From positions 1 through 64,000 of the forward strand of contig CAUJCU010000022.1 in the NCBI GenBank assembly GCA_963169745.1: 64,000 bases of DNA, given 5' to 3'. The stretch's first letter is position 1; every line of letters starts with the position of its first letter. Origin of the DNA: Bacteroidota bacterium (GTDB lineage Bacteria; Bacteroidota; Bacteroidia; UBA4408). Shown in pieces: positions 52,978 through 63,186 of this stretch. The position numbers were made by a program, and so were the translations under genes. The notes beneath the pieces are model-generated. The model ran no database searches and was not told where the DNA came from. It was given only the letters and a program-made list of their open reading frames with translations.

Positions 52978-53898
52978 TTAAAAATAACGTGGGTTTTTAC
53001 TTTTCATTATATCATGACCCAAATCTATTCCAATCATAATTTCATGTGATCCTGAGGAATATCGTTTAATTGCGGTGGTACTGTAATCGTAAGCATAGCC
53101 TACCCGGAACATTGGATTTATTTGATACTCTATCATTCCGATAATTGCATCATTTGTACGGTAAGAGCCTCCAATCCAAAACACATCATTTATGAGCAAA
53201 TTGCAGTTGATATCAGCCTGAAGAGGAGCAGCTTTCTGGTATTTTAGTAAAACCGATGGTTTTAATTTTAACATATTGTTTAAATCAAAAACATAACCTG
53301 CTGTAACAAAGTAATGTCTTCTAACATCTGATGATTTGTTTAAATCAAGGCTAAAATTTCTATTTGGGTCGTATGCAATAAGCGTAGGAATAGAAACTCC
53401 TGCATAGTATTTTTTGGCATAATAATAAACTCCTGTTCCAAACTTAGGCAAAATGGCGCTTTTGATATTGGTAGCAAAGGCCTCATCTCCTCCTACTACA
53501 GTATTTATACTTTGTAGATTGCTGGAAACAACTGACACACCACCTCTTAACCCAAGTGCTAATTTTCCTTTACCTAGTTTTAAATGATAACTATAATTAC
53601 CCATTATATCGTTTTGAGTTGTTGGGCCTATTTTATCATTGGCAAAAATAAGTCCCCAACCCATGGTTCGGTTATTAAGAGGTCCATCAATGCCAATAAT
53701 GTTGGTTTTAGGTGCCCCGTCCCACCCTGTCCACTGATTTCGATGCAGCAAGGTGGCTGTTGTAAATTTATGACTGCCTGAATATGCCGGATTTAAAAAT
53801 AATCCGTTAAACATATACTGACTAAGCATAACGTCTTGCTGAGCTTTTAAACTAAAGCCCGAAAAAATCAGGGATGCTATAATGATTAGCTTTTTCAT
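52978..53898 (-). CDS. PorP/SprF-family outer-membrane protein
   Basis: 306 aa from ATG at 53896-53898; the frame is open further, from a TTG at 53919, but only the shorter form gives a normal signal peptide (MKKLIIIASLIFSGFSLKAQ). The family start QQDVMLSQYMFNGLFLNPAY is diagnostic, with GWGLIFANDKIGPT, GSYRTNDAIIGMIEYQINPM and the end SHEIMIGIDLGHDI. PorP/SprF proteins are 14-stranded barrels that handle T9SS type B cargo, typically encoded right after an SprB-like adhesin, as here. Confidence 0.92.
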   Translation of the reverse strand: MKKLIIIASLIFSGFSLKAQQDVMLSQYMFNGLFLNPAYSGSHKFTTATLLHRNQWTGWDGAPKTNIIGIDGPLNNRTMGWGLIFANDKIGPTTQNDIMGNYSYHLKLGKGKLALGLRGGVSVVSSNLQSINTVVGGDEAFATNIKSAILPKFGTGVYYYAKKYYAGVSIPTLIAYDPNRNFSLDLNKSSDVRRHYFVTAGYVFDLNNMLKLKPSVLLKYQKAAPLQADINCNLLINDVFWIGGSYRTNDAIIGMIEYQINPMFRVGYAYDYSTTAIKRYSSGSHEIMIGIDLGHDIMKSKNPRYF

Positions 53899-53932
53899 TT
53901 GATATATATTTCGGTTCAATACTATTTAATTA

Positions 53933-56900
53933 TTATTTGCGTCTTAACTCTATCCAACGGTTCTCATCGATCTTACCACATTCTGGAGAGTCGGCAGTAA
54001 GAACAATAAAATAAGTTCCTACCGGTAAATCTTCTCCGTTTTTACCCCATCCTTTCCAATCATTTTTGTACGGACCATTACTGTTATAAACTTCGTTACC
54101 CCATCGGTTAAATATGGTAATGTTGTTATCAGCATAAGCTTTTAAACCCGGAATAACCAATTCGTCATTTACTCCATTTCCGTCAGGCGAGAAACCACGA
54201 GGCATTTTTTCAAGAACAGATGGTGGCTCAATGAGGGTTGTAGAATCTGCCGCAGTACAGCCGTAAGCGTCTGTTACCGTTACTTTGTAAACATTGTCTT
54301 CTCCTCCTTTCAATCCGTCTATTATTGCAGTAGTCGCTCCATTCGACCAACTGTAAATATAGGGTTCCTGCCCATTGCTTACTGTAGCTGTTATCTCGCC
54401 ATCAGAACCTTTCGGACAACGAATGTTGTATTCACTTTCGTACATTTTGGCGGTTAAGGATATTTCCATATTACTCTCTCCTTGTGCTATCCAAACTGAG
54501 TCGGAAGTAGCCTTACAGCCATAAGCGTTTTGAGAAGTTACCGCAAATAAGCCCGGTGCTGTAACGGTAAGCACAGAGGAATGGCTTCCGGTACTCCATA
54601 AGAAATTACTGCCACCTGTTGCTGTTAATTCAACCGAACCTCCTGTTCCACAGGCTAACTGACCACTTACACTAATAACCGGAGGTTGAGCAGCAGGAGC
54701 CGGGGAAACTTGAATATCTTGAGCTGTTGTGGTACAACCATTAGCTCCGGTAACTGTTACTGTATAAAATCCGGCTGTATCTACAGTAATAGACTGTGTG
54801 GTATCCATAAGAACAACTTGATTGTTGATGATTTGTGACCACTGATATGAAGCATTAGGATTTACAGTAAGTATTAAAGAATCACCCTGACACAATTGTG
54901 GGGAATTGCTTAAAGTAATAATTGCTGTAGGGTTAAATAGGGTTGTTACCACCACCGTATCTGTGCCGGCAAAGCATCCGTTAGCGTTTGTTACATTTAA
55001 TATATAAGTTCCAGAACTAAACACTGTTATGTTTTGCTGATTTGACCCGTTGTTCCATAGATTACCGGTAGGGCTGTTTGAAGATAAAACAACTGAGCTG
55101 CCTAAACAGAAAGTAGTTGGCCCGCTTGCAGTTATCTGAGCAGGAGTTCCGGAACCGGGTAAGATATTTACGGTAACCGGTGTTGCTTCAGAAGTACAAC
55201 CATTAGCAGCAGTTATTTGAACAGAGTAAGTTCCGGATTGATTTACTACAATAGACTGGCTTGTTTCTCCATTGGGACTCCAGAGATATGAACTTCCGTT
55301 GCTTGCTGTTAATATTACTGAGTCGCCCTGACAGAAAGTTAAAGGACCATTTGCCGAAATAATTGCTTGAGCCGGTGGAGTTAAAATGTTTACATCAACA
55401 GGTGCCGAAGTAAATGTACCACAAGAGTTAGTGATGGTAACTGTTACTGTAGTTAAACCTATTGCAGAGACTTCAATAGTTTGTGTTGTGTCACCATTAG
55501 ACCATAAATAGGTTGCACCCTGATTTTGAGCATCTAAAGTTACACTTCCTCCACATTGCGTATAGGGTCCTCCAAGATCAACAAACGGAGGGTTTTCTAC
55601 CAAAACATCAATTGGTAATGAAGTGGCTGAGCATCCTAAAGCGTCATATACCGTTACTGTATAAGAGCCTGTAGAATTAACATAAGTTGATGTTGCAGTA
55701 TCTCCATTACTCCATACATAAGTATTTGGGGAGCCACCATTAGGGGTATTTGAAAGCATTTGAATACGATCTATTCCAAAATCATTTCCACCCGAAGCAT
55801 TATTCATACTATGTAAAGAAACCACAGCAGATGTATTGGAACCTGCAGTCCACGTTTCGGTAAATGGAACCCAATTATTTACTTGATTAGGGCAATTCCA
55901 AACACTGCCTACATCCACTCCATCTATTCTTAATTGAATTTGACCTGAATTATTATTGGCAACCATAGAAGCCAAAAAAGCTGAGATTGAATACGTTTCA
56001 TTAGGAACCACAGTTACTGTTTGTTGCCAAATAAATTGTCCGGCATTAGAAGAACCATTAACACAAAGGAAATTATCTCCAATACCGCCATATCCAACTC
56101 CTTGGAAAGAAGGGTGATTTAAACTAGCGTTTGGTGTAACAAATATGGTTCCTTCAGGTTGTAGGTTAGATTGATAGGTATATTGTGTGTTAAAATTACT
56201 ATTTCCGGCATCAAAATCGCCATTAACAATAATATCATCTTGAACAATATTACCTCCTCCTGTTACAACTTCAAGTTGAACAGAATCACCAGAACAGAAC
56301 GTTGTTGGTCCATTTGCTTGAATGGTCGGGGTATCAGGGAGCGGATTTATCGTAATTTGAATGGTGTCGCTCGTTACACTATTGCATTGATTACTCACTA
56401 TAACAAAAAGAGTAGCATTACTTGTAATACTAGCTGTTTGCCCTTGTGGAATTTGGTTATTTCCACTAAGATCTGTCCAAATATAATTAGCACCCGCTTG
56501 AAAACCTGCATCAACATTAACAGAACCTCCGCACTGAACTATATCTGTTCCTAAAGTAACTTGTTGAATGTTGTTTAAAACAGTAACCGTAATGGGTTGC
56601 GAGCTTGCAGTACAACCATTCCCATTGTCAACAGCAACTGAATAAACTCCAGACTGAGTTACGGTAATGGATGCTGATGTTTGATTGCCAGGAGACCACG
56701 TAATGTTATTGGTAACATCTGAAGTTAACTGAACAGAAGAACCTTGGCAGATAGTTGTTGGCCCATTAGCGGTAATTATTGGCGTTTGTGCAGCAGGTGC
56801 TATTAAAACCTGAGCCGTATCACTTATGACAGTTCCGCAAGAATTGGTTACCTGAACCCAATAGTCACCACTCTGTGTTACTTGAATACTTGGTGTTGTT

Positions 56901-59900
56901 TGAGCATTACTCCATAGGTAACTAGCACTATTACCCGCATTGCCGGCATTTAAGGCAACCGACCCGCCACATTGTGTATATGGTCCGCCTAAGGTAATAG
57001 GGGCTGCAATTGGTGCATCAACCTGTATAGTAATTGGTAATGATGTAGCAGAACATCCTAAAGAATCTGAAACACTTACTGTGATTGTTGCAGAAGAATC
57101 AACTGTAATTGATTGTGTAATTTCTCCATTGTATGACCATACATTATTGTTGGCACTACTAGAAGTTAAAATAACATTGGCTCCTTGACAAAACGTTAGT
57201 GGTCCGTTAGCAGAAATTATTGGTGTTACTGGAAGTGGGTTAATATTTACAACAGCCGTATCGCTTGTTTCACTTCCACAACTGTTGCTCACTTGAACCC
57301 AATAAGTGCCATCTTGAGTAACAGTAATAGTTTGTGAAGTTTGCCCGTTATTCCACAAATAAATAGCACCTGAACCAGCATTTCCAGCATCTAAAGTTAC
57401 AAAGCCACCACATTGTGTATATGGGCCACCTAAAGAAGGAGTAGAAAGCGGAGTGCCAACCTGTACTGTAATTGTGTTAGAAACAGCAGTACAGCCATTG
57501 GCATCAGTATAGGTAGCAAAGTAGCTTCCTGAGCTAGTAACCGTAATAGAAGAAGAGGTTTGATTATTAGACCAAACAATGTTATTTGGAATATTAGAGT
57601 TGAGGTCAACAGAACCACCTTGACAGAATATGGTGCTTCCCGATGCTGAAATAACAGGAGCATTTGGAGCGGTAAACAATGTTACATTAGCAGTGGTGCT
57701 TGAAATACTTCCGCACGAATTTGTCATTTGAACAGAATAATCACCTGAGGTAGTAACAGTAATCGTTTGAGAGGTTTCTCCATTACTCCATAAGTAACTA
57801 ACTCCATTATTAGCATTTCCGGCATCTAAAATTACAACACCCCCACATTGATTATATGGGCCACCTAAATTAGTAGCAGTAGGAGGAGTTTGAACAGTTA
57901 CAGTAATTGTGTTTGATGTAGCACTACAACCATTTGCAGCAATATAGTTTACAAAATAATTACCCGATTGTCCAACAGTAATACTTTGAGTGGTGTCACC
58001 GGTATTCCATAAATAGCTGGGCTTAGGTGAGCTGGTTAAAGTAATCGAATCACCGATACATAAAGTGGTTACTCCGCTTGCTGAAATAACCGGGGCAGTT
58101 GGTACAGCGTTAATTTGTACCACTGCGCTTGAGGATTGAACGCTACCACAAGAATTTGCAATTGTAACAAAATAAGTACCACTTTGCTGAACTGTTAAAG
58201 TTTGTGTAGTAGCATTTGTGTTCCATAGGTAAATGGTTCCCGGAGTAGCATTTCCAGCGTCTAAAGTTATACTTCCACCACATTGATTATAAGGACCCCC
58301 TAAATTTGGGGCAACTGGTTGATCTTGTACTGTAACAGTAATAGGTTGAGATGTGGCACTGCAATTATTTCCATTATTAAAAATAACATAATAGGAGCCA
58401 CTTTGAGTAACTGTTATTGTTTGGGTTGTTTCTCCGGTATTCCAAACTATATCATTAGCCACATTTGCACTTAGAATTAAAGAACCTCCGGTACAAAATG
58501 TTGTTTGCCCTAATGCAGTTATAACTGGGGCAGGCGGATTTGGGTTTATTGTTACTTCGGCATTATTACTTTGAACAGAACCGCAAGAGTTGGTTACAAT
58601 AACATTATAATTGCCAGATTGATTTATAGTAATTGCTGGTGTTGTGGCACCGTTGTTCCACAAATAAGATGTACTTCCATTAAAGATTCCTGCGTTTAGT
58701 TGAATTGAGCCTCCACATTGCACATAAGGTCCACCCAAATTAGGTGCTATTAAAGGAATGTCTTGAGTGGTTGAAACCGGTACTGAAGTAGCGGTACAAC
58801 CATTAATGTCTGTGAATATTACCGTATAAGTTCCACTGTTTGAAACCACAATAGATGGTGTAGTGGCTCCTGTTGACCAAGTGTTTCCATTAGCTTCTGA
58901 AGAGCTAAGAACTACAGATGATCCCTGACAAAATGCTAATGGCCCTGATGCCGTTATTATAGGCACTGTTGGCAGTGGATGGATTGTAATGTTTACGGCA
59001 TTACTAGTTACTGAGCCACAAGCATTGCTGACTTCAACAGAATAAACACCAGAGGCGGATACTGTAATAGATTGGGTGGTTGCACCATTACTCCAAAGAT
59101 AAGTTGCTCCTGGATTTCCAGCATTTAAGGTTACCGAGCCTCCACATTGTGTTATGTTATTCCCTATATTTACTTGTGTAATAGGATTATCGATAGTTAC
59201 AGCGACAATATTGGAAGCAGCAGTACATCCATTAACATCAGTAATGGTAGTAAAATAATTACCCGACACACTTACATTAATAGTCGAAGTAGTTTCGCCT
59301 GTGTTCCAAAGATTTCCAGCCACAGCACTTGAGGTTAAGGTTTGGCTTGTTCCATTGCATAGAACTAAAGGGCCTGATGGACTAACTGTAGGTGCTACCG
59401 GTGTATTGTTAATTGTAACGGTAATCGTATTACTTGTTACACTACCACAAGAATTTGTAACTATAACCGAAACCGAAGCAGAAGAACTAAGTGAAATACT
59501 TTGGGTTGTTTCTCCTGTACTCCATAAATAAGTTGCCCCTGGATTTCCTGCATTTAAAGTTACAGTGCCTCCACATTGCGTAATATCTGAACCTAAGTTA
59601 ACTACCGGCATAGATTCAATAGTAACTAATGTTGGATTGGATGTACTAGAACAGCCATTGTTAGCCGTTACAGTAACACTATAGGCCCCCGATTGGTTCA
59701 CACTAATTTGGGTAGTGTCGGTTATGTTATCACTCCATAAATAGGTAGAATTCTGCATCATAGGAGTTTCTAAAACTACGCTGCCACCGCATTGAACTAT
59801 GGGTCCGGCAGGAGTAATAATTGGTTGTGGCGGTGACGGAAGTTCAATTACAGTAACAATGTTTGAAGTACTGGTACAGCCATTAGAATCTGTTGCTGTA

Positions 59901-62900
59901 ACAAAATAAGAACCGGCATCACTAACCGTAATTGAAGGTGTTGTTTCACTATTTGGCGACCATACAAGCCCTGAGCTTATTGACGAAGTAAGTACAACTG
60001 AGCTATTATCGCATATTTGTACTGTTCCACTAGGGCTAACCGTTACCGGTGAATTCACGTAATTGGTTACAAGAAATGGTGCAGAAGTGGATGTACAACC
60101 ATTAGGCCCGGTAACAGTTACTGTATATATACCTGAAGTAGTAACATTTATAGTTTGCGTAGTTTCACCATTAGGCGACCATAAAAAGCCGCTTCCATTA
60201 GATGCTGCTAATTGGGTAGAGCCTCCTAAGCAGAATTGATTATTCCCTGATATTTGAGCAATTCCGGGATTATTAACTACTACATCAATGATATTAGATT
60301 GAGCAGAACAACCATTTGAATCTGTAACTGTAACGCTGTAATTCCCCGATAAGGAAATTGTTATATCCGGAGTAATGAAACCATTACTCCATACAATATT
60401 ATTGGCGATATTGGAGCTTAACACTACTGATTCGCCAATACAGAAAGTAGTTGGTCCATTGGCGGTAACTACAGGTGCAGTTGGTTCAGGTAAAACTGTA
60501 ATAAGAACTGGGTCAGAAACTGCCGTACAGCCTTCAGAATTAGTAACTGTAACAACATAAGATCCTGATGAATTAGCTATAATAGAACTCGTTGTTTGTC
60601 CCCCAGGAGTCCATAAGTTATTCATATTACTACTGCTATACAAGGTAACACTTTGACCTTGACAGAATGTTGTGGCACCAAATACATTAATAGAAGGCTG
60701 AGCCGGATTGGCATTTACAACAACATCTACAGGCAATGATACTGCGGTACAAGAATTGGCATCTGTAAGCATTGCTGTGTAACTGCCCGTATTTGTTACC
60801 GTTATAGATTGGGCAACAATATTTCCGGGATTCCAAGTAATACTACCCATAGAAGAAGTTACAGAAAGCACCACTGAATCTCCTTCACAAAAGGTTGTAG
60901 CTCCGATAGCTGAGACTACCGGTGGGGCAACCTGAGGCAACATATTTACAATAACAGGAAGTGAGGTTGCAAAACAGCCATTAGCGTCAGTAAAAGTAAC
61001 AGAGTACGTTCCGGCTTGTGTAACCGTTATACTTTCAGTGGTTTCGTTGTTAGGAGACCATACGTTTCCACTGGCATAACTAGACGTAAGTGTTACTGAT
61101 GATCCAACACAAATATCTAAAGATCCGGAGGCTGTAATTACAGGATCCGGAGGTGATGTAGGCACAATAGATACCTGAAGCGGTGCAGAAGTTCCACTGC
61201 AACCATTAGCATCGGTTACTGTAAGGGTAACGGTTTGAGCAGAACTAACAGTAATAGTTTGAGTAGTTTCTCCGGTACTCCAAAGGTTACCAGTTGAAGA
61301 GCTAGAGGTTAAATTTACACTAGACCCTTGGCAGATTACAGTTGACCCACTAGGTGTTATTACCGGAATAGGTAGCGGAAGTGCCGTAACAGTAACACTA
61401 TTGGATTGGGCAGTACAGCCATTATTATCGGTAATTGTAACACTGTAAGAACCTGATGTGTGGGCCGTCATAGAAATTGTGGTATCTAATCCCGGAGCCC
61501 ATTGATATGAGGCATAATCCGGAGAAGTGCTTGAGCTTAAAACAACACTATCGCCTTGACAAAAAGTTGTACTTCCAATAGCAGAAACTACTGGCTGAAG
61601 AGCTGCTTGGTATTTAGTGATATGCACCGGAACTCGTACTGGACTTTCACAATCTGGGGTATAATCAACCACCCAAAAAGTAGTATCACTACTAACCGTA
61701 GCAGTAAAAAGATTAGAGCCTTCCAAGAGGATATTTCCTCCAACAGCTGCATCATACCAACGATAATTAGTAGCTCCTGATGCCACAATAGTTATTGTCT
61801 GGGTTCCACAAACAAATTGATCTTGCACTACAGGACCACTATACTCTACGGCACCAATATCATACGCAGAGCCATAGTTCGCTCTAACAAAACCTCTTTG
61901 ATCAGTAGCAGGTGCGCCTACATTAGTCCCGGCATTAATTGCTCCACTACACGCAAGAAGTAGAACAGTAGGTGTAACCCCTCCATTATTTTGTAGTTGG
62001 TTGCTTATTACTTTATTGGTTTGTAATCCTAAAACATTTCCTGTGGTGTTTCCGGTAAAATTCATTCCCAATGCATTATCCACCAAATTATGTCCATTGC
62101 TCGAAAACAAATTACCAAATACAGCTGAAGCGCCATTAACTGCGGTATTTCCGGTAATAATTGTGTTGTTGGCCTCCACATTTCCTAAGTTGACGTAAAT
62201 ACCTCCACCAACATCATCAGCAGTATCATACGCAAAAGTACAATTCTTAATTACGACAGTACCTATAGTCGCTTTGTCTAAACCTCCACCAATTGCCGCA
62301 CGGTTACCAAAAACAGTTGAGTTGGTCATATTTAGTGACCCAAAATTCATATAAATTCCACCACCTAAACCAGCTAAGTTAGTGTTATAATCAATGGTAC
62401 TTTTATTAATTGTTACATTCGCATTGTTCGTGCAAATTCCACCACCTAAGCCATTGTTCACAAAATTTTTAGTTATCCTACATTTATTTATAGTAAGGTT
62501 GGTGTTTTCAACATAAACGCCACCTCCAGTTAAACTAGATCCTTTTGTAATTACCAGGTTGTTCATTTCAGCAGTAAGAGCTAACAGGCCCACTGGTTTA
62601 AAAGTTAGCACCGAGAAACCAGCGCCTGAAATGTTTCTTTCAATGGTCAATCCATTATTGCTGGGCCCATTTAGGATAACATGATTTCGAATATCCGTAA
62701 GTGCCGAATCGAGTACAATAGTTCCCGAAAGCCCTGTTAAGTCAATTATATGTGGAGTTGTTGGTGTTGCTGAAGCGTCAAAATTGGCTGCAACAACAGC
62801 TGCTCTTAATGAACCCGGACCGTTGTCGTTGGTATTGGTAACATTAAAATTAGTTGCAGATAAAGAATTGGAAAAACCAAGTATTGACAGGGTAGAAACA

Positions 62901-62974
62901 ACTATCCACTTGCTGATAGAACCAACTGTATTTCGCTTTACAGATTTGGTTTTGCGTAAATCATTTAACATCAT
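53933..62974 (-). CDS. Giant Ig-repeat adhesin with T9SS type B (CHU_C) sorting domain
   Basis: 3013 aa from ATG at 62974; the open frame extends to a TTG at 63007 that lies in a promoter box. A signal region (WIVVSTLSILGFSNSLSA) is followed by a right-handed beta-helix (residues 50-390, CSLREA-like NTNDNGPGSLRAAVVAANFD), about 31 Ig-like repeats of 70-80 residues and one SprB-like repeat (YSWSNGATTAIIDGLKGGED). The C-terminus is a gliding-motility-associated CHU_C domain (PRGFSPDGNGVNDELVI to ENRWIELRRK). A galactose-binding-like jelly-roll is nested inside one repeat. It heads the minus-strand block with PorP/SprF and PorE-like genes. Surface adhesion or gliding is inferred. Confidence 0.92.
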   Translation of the reverse strand: MMLNDLRKTKSVKRNTVGSISKWIVVSTLSILGFSNSLSATNFNVTNTNDNGPGSLRAAVVAANFDASATPTTPHIIDLTGLSGTIVLDSALTDIRNHVILNGPSNNGLTIERNISGAGFSVLTFKPVGLLALTAEMNNLVITKGSSLTGGGVYVENTNLTINKCRITKNFVNNGLGGGICTNNANVTINKSTIDYNTNLAGLGGGIYMNFGSLNMTNSTVFGNRAAIGGGLDKATIGTVVIKNCTFAYDTADDVGGGIYVNLGNVEANNTIITGNTAVNGASAVFGNLFSSNGHNLVDNALGMNFTGNTTGNVLGLQTNKVISNQLQNNGGVTPTVLLLACSGAINAGTNVGAPATDQRGFVRANYGSAYDIGAVEYSGPVVQDQFVCGTQTITIVASGATNYRWYDAAVGGNILLEGSNLFTATVSSDTTFWVVDYTPDCESPVRVPVHITKYQAALQPVVSAIGSTTFCQGDSVVLSSSTSPDYASYQWAPGLDTTISMTAHTSGSYSVTITDNNGCTAQSNSVTVTALPLPIPVITPSGSTVICQGSSVNLTSSSSTGNLWSTGETTQTITVSSAQTVTLTVTDANGCSGTSAPLQVSIVPTSPPDPVITASGSLDICVGSSVTLTSSYASGNVWSPNNETTESITVTQAGTYSVTFTDANGCFATSLPVIVNMLPQVAPPVVSAIGATTFCEGDSVVLSVTSSMGSITWNPGNIVAQSITVTNTGSYTAMLTDANSCTAVSLPVDVVVNANPAQPSINVFGATTFCQGQSVTLYSSSNMNNLWTPGGQTTSSIIANSSGSYVVTVTNSEGCTAVSDPVLITVLPEPTAPVVTANGPTTFCIGESVVLSSNIANNIVWSNGFITPDITISLSGNYSVTVTDSNGCSAQSNIIDVVVNNPGIAQISGNNQFCLGGSTQLAASNGSGFLWSPNGETTQTINVTTSGIYTVTVTGPNGCTSTSAPFLVTNYVNSPVTVSPSGTVQICDNSSVVLTSSISSGLVWSPNSETTPSITVSDAGSYFVTATDSNGCTSTSNIVTVIELPSPPQPIITPAGPIVQCGGSVVLETPMMQNSTYLWSDNITDTTQISVNQSGAYSVTVTANNGCSSTSNPTLVTIESMPVVNLGSDITQCGGTVTLNAGNPGATYLWSTGETTQSISLSSSASVSVIVTNSCGSVTSNTITVTINNTPVAPTVSPSGPLVLCNGTSQTLTSSAVAGNLWNTGETTSTINVSVSGNYFTTITDVNGCTAASNIVAVTIDNPITQVNIGNNITQCGGSVTLNAGNPGATYLWSNGATTQSITVSASGVYSVEVSNACGSVTSNAVNITIHPLPTVPIITASGPLAFCQGSSVVLSSSEANGNTWSTGATTPSIVVSNSGTYTVIFTDINGCTATSVPVSTTQDIPLIAPNLGGPYVQCGGSIQLNAGIFNGSTSYLWNNGATTPAITINQSGNYNVIVTNSCGSVQSNNAEVTINPNPPAPVITALGQTTFCTGGSLILSANVANDIVWNTGETTQTITVTQSGSYYVIFNNGNNCSATSQPITVTVQDQPVAPNLGGPYNQCGGSITLDAGNATPGTIYLWNTNATTQTLTVQQSGTYFVTIANSCGSVQSSSAVVQINAVPTAPVISASGVTTLCIGDSITLTSSPKPSYLWNTGDTTQSITVGQSGNYFVNYIAANGCSATSNTITVTVQTPPTATNLGGPYNQCGGVVILDAGNANNGVSYLWSNGETSQTITVTTSGDYSVQMTNSCGSISSTTANVTLFTAPNAPVISASGSTIFCQGGSVDLNSNIPNNIVWSNNQTSSSITVTSSGSYFATYTDANGCTAVSNTITVQVGTPLSTPSLGGPYTQCGGFVTLDAGNAGSGAIYLWNNGQTSQTITVTQDGTYWVQVSNSCGSETSDTAVVNINPLPVTPIISANGPLTFCQGANVILTSSSANNNVWSYNGEITQSITVDSSATITVSVSDSLGCSATSLPITIQVDAPIAAPITLGGPYTQCGGSVALNAGNAGNSASYLWSNAQTTPSIQVTQSGDYWVQVTNSCGTVISDTAQVLIAPAAQTPIITANGPTTICQGSSVQLTSDVTNNITWSPGNQTSASITVTQSGVYSVAVDNGNGCTASSQPITVTVLNNIQQVTLGTDIVQCGGSVNVDAGFQAGANYIWTDLSGNNQIPQGQTASITSNATLFVIVSNQCNSVTSDTIQITINPLPDTPTIQANGPTTFCSGDSVQLEVVTGGGNIVQDDIIVNGDFDAGNSNFNTQYTYQSNLQPEGTIFVTPNASLNHPSFQGVGYGGIGDNFLCVNGSSNAGQFIWQQTVTVVPNETYSISAFLASMVANNNSGQIQLRIDGVDVGSVWNCPNQVNNWVPFTETWTAGSNTSAVVSLHSMNNASGGNDFGIDRIQMLSNTPNGGSPNTYVWSNGDTATSTYVNSTGSYTVTVYDALGCSATSLPIDVLVENPPFVDLGGPYTQCGGSVTLDAQNQGATYLWSNGDTTQTIEVSAIGLTTVTVTITNSCGTFTSAPVDVNILTPPAQAIISANGPLTFCQGDSVILTASNGSSYLWSPNGETSQSIVVNQSGTYSVQITAANGCTSEATPVTVNILPGSGTPAQITASGPTTFCLGSSVVLSSNSPTGNLWNNGSNQQNITVFSSGTYILNVTNANGCFAGTDTVVVTTLFNPTAIITLSNSPQLCQGDSLILTVNPNASYQWSQIINNQVVLMDTTQSITVDTAGFYTVTVTGANGCTTTAQDIQVSPAPAAQPPVISVSGQLACGTGGSVELTATGGSNFLWSTGSHSSVLTVTAPGLFAVTSQNAYGCKATSDSVWIAQGESNMEISLTAKMYESEYNIRCPKGSDGEITATVSNGQEPYIYSWSNGATTAIIDGLKGGEDNVYKVTVTDAYGCTAADSTTLIEPPSVLEKMPRGFSPDGNGVNDELVIPGLKAYADNNITIFNRWGNEVYNSNGPYKNDWKGWGKNGEDLPVGTYFIVLTADSPECGKIDENRWIELRRK
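55165..59620 (-). repeat. Nine alternating A/B Ig-repeat pairs in the adhesin
   Basis: Two repeat classes alternate without exception for 18 units. Class B has LGGPYxQCGGSVTLDAGN and ends xNSCGSV. Class A has ISAxGPTTFCQGxSVxL and ends NGCSATS. The unit of duplication is therefore a pair of about 145 residues (about 440 bp). Boundaries are approximate. Confidence 0.85.
55735..56255 (-). other. Jelly-roll-like domain nested in an Ig repeat of the adhesin
   Basis: Between LEVVTGGG and PNTYVWSNGD, the two halves of one class A repeat, lie about 170 foreign residues. They begin VNGDFDAGNSNFNTQYTY and contain GDNFLCVNGSSNAGQFIWQQ, TVVPNETYSISAFLAS and GGNDFGIDRIQM. This pattern matches galactose-binding-like modules seen in other secreted proteins. 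Boundaries are approximate. Confidence 0.75.
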
Positions 62975-63003
62975 TATCTCGTGTATAAGAGGTATTATTT
63001 GCT

Positions 63004-63011
63004 GCAAATTT
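63004..63011 (-). promoter_or_regulatory. Candidate -7 box before the adhesin block
   Basis: The minus strand reads TAAATTTG, an exact TAnnTTTG match, 29 bp before the chosen ATG. No -33 TTG seen. It could drive the whole adhesin-to-gldED block. Confidence 0.4.
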
Positions 63012-63186
63012 ATCTTATTTTTTTATTCTTCATACTTTTTTGTTAAGAAATTGGTATTTGTTAAACTAAAACCCTGTTTTTGTTTATTGTCTAATCATAA
63101 GTTAGTTCGTTTTATTTTTTAAACTGCGAACTTTAGTTCTATTTTTTATTACATTCGTAGCCTAAAATATTAAAATTAACGTGCAT

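Noticed and set aside
56171-56554. 127-aa plus-strand ORF inside the adhesin
   Set aside because: Low-complexity Ile/Asn/Thr-rich shadow of the repeat-coding strand.
53933-62974. CRISPR-like regular spacing
   Set aside because: The periodic DNA similarity is coding, in frame, with periods of 210-240 bp and gradual divergence. There are no short exact repeats with unique spacers and no cas genes.
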